A stretch of DNA of 16,934 bases, taken from positions 1 to 16,934 of the forward strand of contig CAJMNU010000021.1 of NCBI GenBank assembly GCA_905214855.1. Reading direction: 5' to 3'. Position numbers and translations under genes: made by a program. The notes under the pieces were generated by a model. It saw nothing but the letters and a program-made list of their open reading frames with translations, was not told the DNA's origin and ran no database searches. The stretch is from an uncultured bacterium (GTDB lineage: Bacteria > Bacillota > Clostridia > Lachnospirales > Lachnospiraceae). Below, piece by piece: positions 14,112-16,934 of this stretch (within the stretch, counting starts at the first letter, position 1; the number at the start of each line of letters is the position of its first letter).

Positions 14112-15671
14112 ATGAGTATATTAACTGTTACCAATTTAAGTCATGGTTTTGGCGACAGGGCTATTTTCCACGATGTGTCATTCCGCCTATTAAAAGGGGA
14201 GCATATTGGGCTGATCGGAGCAAACGGAGAAGGAAAATCCACATTTATGAATATCATTACCGGAAAGCTGATGCCGGATGAGGGAAATGTAGAGTGGGCG
14301 AAGAGAGTCCGTGTGGGATATTTGGATCAGCATACGGTTTTGGAAAAAGGGATGACAATACGCAGTGTGCTAAAAAGTGCATTTTCTTTTTTGTTTGAGC
14401 TGGAAGAACAGATGAATGAGATCTGTGATAAGATGGGAGAAGCAGATGAAGAAGAGATGAATGCGATGATGGAGGAACTGGGAACGATTCAGGACCTTTT
14501 GATGGCACATGATTTTTATACGATCGATTCGAAGGTAGAAGAAGTCGGAAGAGCGCTTGGCTTGGTGGAAATTGGTATGGAAAAGGATGTGTCAGAGTTA
14601 TCCGGAGGTCAGAGGACAAAGGTACTTTTGGGGAAACTTCTGTTAGAAAAACCAGATATCCTGCTTTTGGATGAGCCGACAAACTATCTGGATGTACAGC
14701 ATATTGAGTGGCTGAAACGGTATTTACAGGAGTATGAAAATGCATTTATTTTGATCTCACATGATATTCCTTTCTTAAATAGTGTTGTAAATTTGATCTA
14801 TCATATGGAAAATCAAAAGCTGGATCGTTATGTGGGCGATTATGACAAGTTTAAAGAGGTGTATGAGGCAAAAAAATCCCAGCTGGAGGCAGCATATAAA
14901 AGGCAGCAGCAGGAAATTGCACAGCTACAGGATTTTGTGGCAAGAAATAAGGCAAGAGTATCTACCAGAAACATGGCGATGTCCCGTCAGAAAAAGCTGG
15001 ATAAGATGGATGTGATCGAGCTGGCAAGAGAGAAACCAAAGCCAGAATTCCATTTTGATGAAGCTCGTGCGGCAGGAAAAATAATTTTTGAGACAAAAGA
15101 TCTGATCATTGGGTATGAAAAAGAAGAACCACTTTCCAGACCTTTAAACCTTTCCATGGAGAGAGGAGAAAAAATTGTTCTGGTTGGAGCGAATGGAATC
15201 GGAAAAACGACACTGTTAAAAAGCATCCTTGGATTGATCCCGTCTTTAGAGGGAAGTGTAGAACTGGGAGACTACTTGGAAATAGGATATTTTGAACAGG
15301 AGATGGCTCCGGGCAACACAACAACCTGTATTGAGGAAATCTGGAAAGAATTTCCGTCTTATACTCAATATCAGGTACGTTCTGCTCTTGCAAAATGTGG
15401 GCTGACAACTCAGCATATTGAAAGTCAGGTCCGTGTTCTGAGCGGAGGAGAGCAGGCGAAGGTCAGACTGTGTAAGTTGATCAATAGACCAACCAATGTA
15501 CTTCTTTTGGACGAGCCGACAAACCATCTGGATGTGGATGCGAAGGAAGAATTGAAACGGGCTCTGAAAGAGTATAAAGGAAGTATCCTTTTGATATGCC
15601 ATGAACCAGAATTTTATGAAGGATTGGCAACAAAGGTATGGGATTGCAGTACTTGGAGCTTAAAAATCTAA
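14112..15671 (+). CDS. ABC-F family ATPase (ribosome-associated)
   Basis: ABC-F proteins have two fused ATPase domains and no membrane part; they act on ribosomes as translation factors or antibiotic-protection proteins. The start is ATG 14112, since AAGGAG (14100-14105) lies 6 nt upstream and overlaps the alternative ATG 14097. The product is 519 aa. Domain 1 has Walker A GANGEGKS (36-43), signature LSGGQ (163-167) and Walker B LLLDEPTN (184-191). Domain 2 has GANGIGKT (359-366), LSGGE (443-447) and LLLDEPTN (464-471). Both catalytic Glu residues are present. A short acidic arm lies near 93-135, and the basic, charged interdomain linker spans about 240-320, the element that reaches the peptidyl-transferase centre in resistance members. 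The second switch region reads CHEPEFY rather than the usual SHD. It resembles the YbiT-like housekeeping subgroup; a resistance role cannot be judged. Confidence 0.93.
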   Translation: MSILTVTNLSHGFGDRAIFHDVSFRLLKGEHIGLIGANGEGKSTFMNIITGKLMPDEGNVEWAKRVRVGYLDQHTVLEKGMTIRSVLKSAFSFLFELEEQMNEICDKMGEADEEEMNAMMEELGTIQDLLMAHDFYTIDSKVEEVGRALGLVEIGMEKDVSELSGGQRTKVLLGKLLLEKPDILLLDEPTNYLDVQHIEWLKRYLQEYENAFILISHDIPFLNSVVNLIYHMENQKLDRYVGDYDKFKEVYEAKKSQLEAAYKRQQQEIAQLQDFVARNKARVSTRNMAMSRQKKLDKMDVIELAREKPKPEFHFDEARAAGKIIFETKDLIIGYEKEEPLSRPLNLSMERGEKIVLVGANGIGKTTLLKSILGLIPSLEGSVELGDYLEIGYFEQEMAPGNTTTCIEEIWKEFPSYTQYQVRSALAKCGLTTQHIESQVRVLSGGEQAKVRLCKLINRPTNVLLLDEPTNHLDVDAKEELKRALKEYKGSILLICHEPEFYEGLATKVWDCSTWSLKI

Positions 15672-15713
15672 ACGTTTGTATCCCAAAAAAGAAAAGGAGA
15701 TGTAGCAATTTTT

Positions 15714-16934
15714 ATGAAAAAAACAAAAACAAAGCTGGGGGCGGCTATCTTGAGGATTCTTTTGTCAGTTGTGTTGATTTTCCTATTGTTTTATACAATG
15801 CTTCCGGCAATCAACATGAGAGACAGGAATTTTTTGATCTTTCTGATCATCAGTATTGTAGTGGTACTTATGGTGAATCTTCCTAATTATGTAAAGATGT
15901 TTTTTGAGAGTATCAGTCAGGGAAGTGAAACGATTGTTGGACACAACCCGATCACAGGTCAGCCGATTTTTGCTAAAAAGCCAAAAGAAAAAGATACTGT
16001 GAAAATTTCAAGACCACTCAAGATAGGTTTTGTGGCAATTGCAGTATTGATTTTGTGGATGGTGATTGCAACAGCGATTGGACAGCGTTTCTTTAATGCA
16101 TCCCGCTATAGAGATCTGATCACTCTGGAAGACGGCGATTTTACACAGGATGTTGCGGAACTTCAGATGTCACAGATTCCGGTTGTAGATAAGGATACTG
16201 CTGCAAGATTGGGAAGCCGTAAGCTGGGAGAGATGACAGAACTTGTATCCCAGTTTGAGATTGGAGATAATTATACACAGATCAATTATAAAGGATCTCC
16301 ATACCGTGTCACACCTCTTGCCTATGCGGATCCGATCAAATGGTTATATAATATGAAAAAAGGACTTCCGGCATATATTACCGTAGATATGGTGACACAG
16401 GAAACGGATCTGGTATGGCTGGAAGATGGGATGAAATATTCACCCAGTGAGTATTTCTTTAGAAATATTTATCGTTATCTCAGATTTTCTTATCCAACTA
16501 AGATTTTTAAGACGGTTTCGTTTGAAATTGATGACAATGGAGTACCATATTGGGTAGCTCCAGTAGTAAAATATCGTATTGGATGGTGGGATGGAGAGGA
16601 CATTTCTGGTGCTGTTTTGGTCAATGCAGTGACAGGAGAGAGCCAGTATTATGAAAAAGAATCTGTACCAGAGTGGATCGATCAGCTGTATACATCAGAT
16701 CTGATCATTGAACAGTTGGATGATAATGGAAAATTCCAGAATGGTTTTATCAATTCTATCTTTGGACAGCGAAATGTAAGAAGAACGACCTATGGTTATA
16801 ATTATCTGGCAATGGATGATGATGTGTATTTATACACAGGAATGTCTTCTGTGACAGCAGATGAATCAAATATCGGTTTTGTTTTGGTAAATCTGAGAAC
16901 AAAGGCGACAAAGTTCTATGCTGTTCCAGGTGCA
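15714..16934 (+). CDS. large membrane-anchored protein with PepSY-like repeated module, 3' end outside window, function unknown
   Basis: The frame stays open for 407 codons to the last base. Three hydrophobic segments lie at about 9-31, 39-58 and 104-123. With the first in-out, the last would leave a large C-terminal domain on the outer face. From about 130 it is a soluble domain rich in Tyr and Trp. Two similar modules are visible: residues about 277-313 (VPYWVAPV, then GAVLVNAVTGESQYY) followed by VPEWIDQLY, and residues about 371-402 (VYLYTGM, then GFVLVNLRTKATKFY). The pattern of a beta strand, then VLVNxxTxxxxxY, recalls PepSY/YpeB-type repeats, but this is inference. Such proteins are common but unnamed in Lachnospiraceae as far as I know. 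The AAGGAG (15694-15699) is 14 nt from the ATG, unusually far. The gap of 42 nt after the ABC-F gene, without a terminator, suggests an operon. Confidence 0.8.
   Translation, partial: MKKTKTKLGAAILRILLSVVLIFLLFYTMLPAINMRDRNFLIFLIISIVVVLMVNLPNYVKMFFESISQGSETIVGHNPITGQPIFAKKPKEKDTVKISRPLKIGFVAIAVLILWMVIATAIGQRFFNASRYRDLITLEDGDFTQDVAELQMSQIPVVDKDTAARLGSRKLGEMTELVSQFEIGDNYTQINYKGSPYRVTPLAYADPIKWLYNMKKGLPAYITVDMVTQETDLVWLEDGMKYSPSEYFFRNIYRYLRFSYPTKIFKTVSFEIDDNGVPYWVAPVVKYRIGWWDGEDISGAVLVNAVTGESQYYEKESVPEWIDQLYTSDLIIEQLDDNGKFQNGFINSIFGQRNVRRTTYGYNYLAMDDDVYLYTGMSSVTADESNIGFVLVNLRTKATKFYAVPGA

Noticed and set aside
14257-14745. 162-codon antisense frame opposite the ABC-F gene
   Set aside because: Shadow frame with Pro/Ser/His-rich translation; no start signal and no homology recognised.

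Overview
The window looks like chromosome of an anaerobic Gram-positive member of the Clostridia, most likely Lachnospiraceae (a Blautia/Dorea/Ruminococcus-like gut organism). This is inferred from the gene families, not from a database search. Supporting points are the CIRCE-controlled clpB, a TPP-riboswitch thiD-thiC unit, a CotS-like kinase, a DUF4250-type 60-residue protein, a PF06541-type membrane protein, strong AGGAGG-type ribosome binding sites, sigma-A-type promoters and U-tailed terminators.

Layout, left to right. (1) 1-775: 3' part of a secreted-fold alpha/beta hydrolase (esterase) whose stop codon sits in the loop of its own terminator. (2) 953-3642: clpB behind a sigma-A promoter whose -35 box is embedded in a CIRCE operator; a second 21-bp near-perfect palindrome lies in its leader. 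(3) 3724-6202: promoter, TPP riboswitch with intrinsic terminator, an additional leader hairpin, then thiD and thiC, which make and phosphorylate the pyrimidine half of thiamine. (4) 6366-9439, minus strand: a promoter, then ansA (type I asparaginase), an NgoPII-family restriction endonuclease and an M.HaeIII-like C5-cytosine methyltransferase, apparently one transcript. Both R-M proteins point to GGCC specificity. (5) 9529-9884: a self-contained single-gene unit for a 60-aa DUF4250-like protein. (6) 10022-12920: a CotS-like kinase fold with altered metal-binding residues, then a phosphoglucomutase/phosphomannomutase and a strong terminator. (7) 12959-13937, minus strand: a PF06541-type membrane protein with a long C-terminal coiled coil. 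(8) 14012-16934: an ABC-F ATPase and a large uncharacterised membrane protein cut by the window end, probably co-transcribed.

Most of the window is ordinary core or near-core genome. The most notable results are these: GGCC, the predicted target of the R-M system, does not occur anywhere in the 16.9 kb by eye; the R-M pair seems to have no promoter of its own and to ride on ansA; the CotS-like kinase has substitutions at two metal-ligand positions; the clpB leader carries an unexplained palindrome; and the last gene has a duplicated PepSY-like module. I found no wholly new system, CRISPR array, tRNA, rRNA, insertion sequence or prophage.
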